NCBI GenBank assembly: GCA_023251075.1
Contig: JAHEZM010000012.1
Location: 1-64,000 of the forward strand
From: Flavobacteriales bacterium
GTDB taxonomy: Bacteria > Bacteroidota > Bacteroidia > Flavobacteriales_C > GCA-002722245
Direction of reading: 5' to 3'
Length of the DNA: 64,000 nt
The notes beneath the pieces were generated by a model, which ran no database searches, was not told where the DNA came from, and saw only the letters and a program-made list of their open reading frames with translations. Below, piece by piece: positions 63,127 through 64,000 of the stretch (its first letter is position 1; each line of letters starts with the position of its first letter). The translations under genes and the position numbers were made by a program.

Positions 63127-64000
63127 TGGAATATAAAAAAAGAATACTAATTACAGGTGGTGCCGGTTTTATCGGTAGCCATTTGGTGCGTTCTTTCGTG
63201 AAAAAATATCCTCATTATCTGATAGTTAATATTGATAAATTAACCTATGCAGGAAACTTGGCTAGTTTAGAAGATATTAAAGATGAACCTAACTATCATT
63301 TTCGAAAGGTTGATATTTGTGATGGAATTAAGGTTTCCGAAATTTTTGAAGAATTTAAAATCGACCATGTGATTCATTGTGCAGCAGAATCTCATGTTGA
63401 TCGTTCTATTATAAATCCTCTGGAATTTGTTCAAACTAATGTGGTGGGTACAGTAGTGTTGTTGAATATTTGCAAAAATTTTTGGAACCAGAAAGAATCA
63501 CATTTGTTTTATCATATCTCAACAGATGAAGTTTATGGCTCTTTAGGGGAGAGTGGAAAGTTTTTGGAAACTACTCCTTATGATCCTCGCTCTCCTTACT
63601 CTTCCAGTAAGGCATCTTCTGATCATTTTGTTAGAGCTTATCATGAGACTTTTAAATTATCTACGGTGATCAGTAACTGTTCAAATAATTATGGGCCTAA
63701 TCAATTTCCGGAAAAATTAATTCCTCTTTGCATTAAAAATATTATTGATAAAAAACCTTTACCTATCTACGGAAAGGGTGATAATATCAGGGATTGGTTA
63801 TTTGTGTTGGATCACGTTAGTGCAATTGATTTTATTTTTCATAAAGGAACAACTGGAGAAACCTATAATATTGGTGGTGACAATGAGTGGAGGAATATCG
63901 ATTTGGTGAGGGCTCTTTGTCGTATCATGGACCATCGTTTAAATAGAAAAAAAGGTGAATCGGAACAATTGATTACATTTGTTAAAGACAGGCAAGGACA
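63126..64000 (+). CDS. rfbB: dTDP-glucose 4,6-dehydratase (gene runs off right edge)
   Basis: The first 291 codons are present from the ATG at 63126, which overlaps the galE stop codon. NAD loop GGAGFIGSHL (11-20), CAAESHVDRSI (85-95), catalytic T133-D134-E135 in STDEVYG, and Y158-x-x-x-K162. NCSNNYGPNQFPEKLIPL (a region around 179-196) is the RmlB-type substrate block. It makes dTDP-4-keto-6-deoxy-glucose, the branch point to rhamnose and many amino-deoxysugars. The 3' end and its rml partners lie outside the window. Confidence 0.95.
   Translation, partial: MEYKKRILITGGAGFIGSHLVRSFVKKYPHYLIVNIDKLTYAGNLASLEDIKDEPNYHFRKVDICDGIKVSEIFEEFKIDHVIHCAAESHVDRSIINPLEFVQTNVVGTVVLLNICKNFWNQKESHLFYHISTDEVYGSLGESGKFLETTPYDPRSPYSSSKASSDHFVRAYHETFKLSTVISNCSNNYGPNQFPEKLIPLCIKNIIDKKPLPIYGKGDNIRDWLFVLDHVSAIDFIFHKGTTGETYNIGGDNEWRNIDLVRALCRIMDHRLNRKKGESEQLITFVKDRQG

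Overview
The window looks like a chromosome segment of an AT-rich member of the Bacteroidota. Evidence: several large secreted proteins end in type IX secretion (T9SS) sorting domains; some promoters have the Bacteroidota form TTTG-N19-TAnnTTTG; and lineage-typical families occur (DUF6452/DUF6048 pair, DUF4476, DUF4846, two-component-regulator propeller). The exact class or genus cannot be read from the sequence. Most genes are ordinary chromosomal ones; the only insertion-sequence trace is a transposase tail at the left edge.

Layout. 1-500: tail of an IS1595-like transposase and a tiny lipoprotein. 500-4660: a structured leader, then an arginine biosynthesis operon (GNAT acyltransferase, argG, argC, argD), followed by a DUF2079 membrane protein. 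6100-12300: an ECF sigma factor with a small overlapping membrane protein, the DUF6452/DUF6048 pair with a lipoprotein, a 2-oxoglutarate oxygenase divergent from a nitroreductase, a phosphatidylserine decarboxylase-family protein with a LysE exporter, and a 71-residue orphan protein. 12300-29600: a surface/secretome block holding a 1660-residue repeat protein with a gliding-motility-type C-terminus, prfC, a SPOR-domain protein, three T9SS type A cargo proteins, a self-cleaving S74-type protein and two helical-repeat proteins. 29660-36200: ettA, an acyltransferase, a DUF4476 protein, hisS and a glycosyltransferase, with a small inverted-repeat element after hisS. 36280-48550: chitinase-like GH18, M1 aminopeptidase, several small envelope proteins, topB with an alpha/beta hydrolase, a WG-repeat-like protein, DUF2306, a secreted protein with a possible caspase-like His/Cys pair, and DUF4846. 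48560-53300: a LuxR-type response regulator behind an unusual repeat-rich control region, a large sensor-type adenylate cyclase convergent to it, then tRNA-Gly and tRNA-Leu. 53300-64000: DUF1801, the lipid A Kdo transferase waaA, and a tightly packed eight-gene sugar-nucleotide operon running off the right edge.

How the genes work together. The right-hand operon encodes WbpA-, WbpB-, WbpD- and WbpE-like enzymes, which together are expected to turn UDP-GlcNAc into a UDP-2,3-diacetamido-2,3-dideoxy-glucuronate. The same operon carries Ugd and UXS (UDP-glucuronate, then UDP-xylose), GalE and RfbB. It therefore looks like the precursor end of a surface polysaccharide locus, next to waaA. The most interesting less-explained items are the three tandem 21-bp units before the response regulator, the multi-hairpin leader of the arginine operon, the 645-bp internal duplication in the giant repeat protein, the possible caspase-like secreted protein, and the sigma factor/small membrane protein pair. 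I found no CRISPR array, prophage or clear defence island, and nothing I can defend as a wholly new system.
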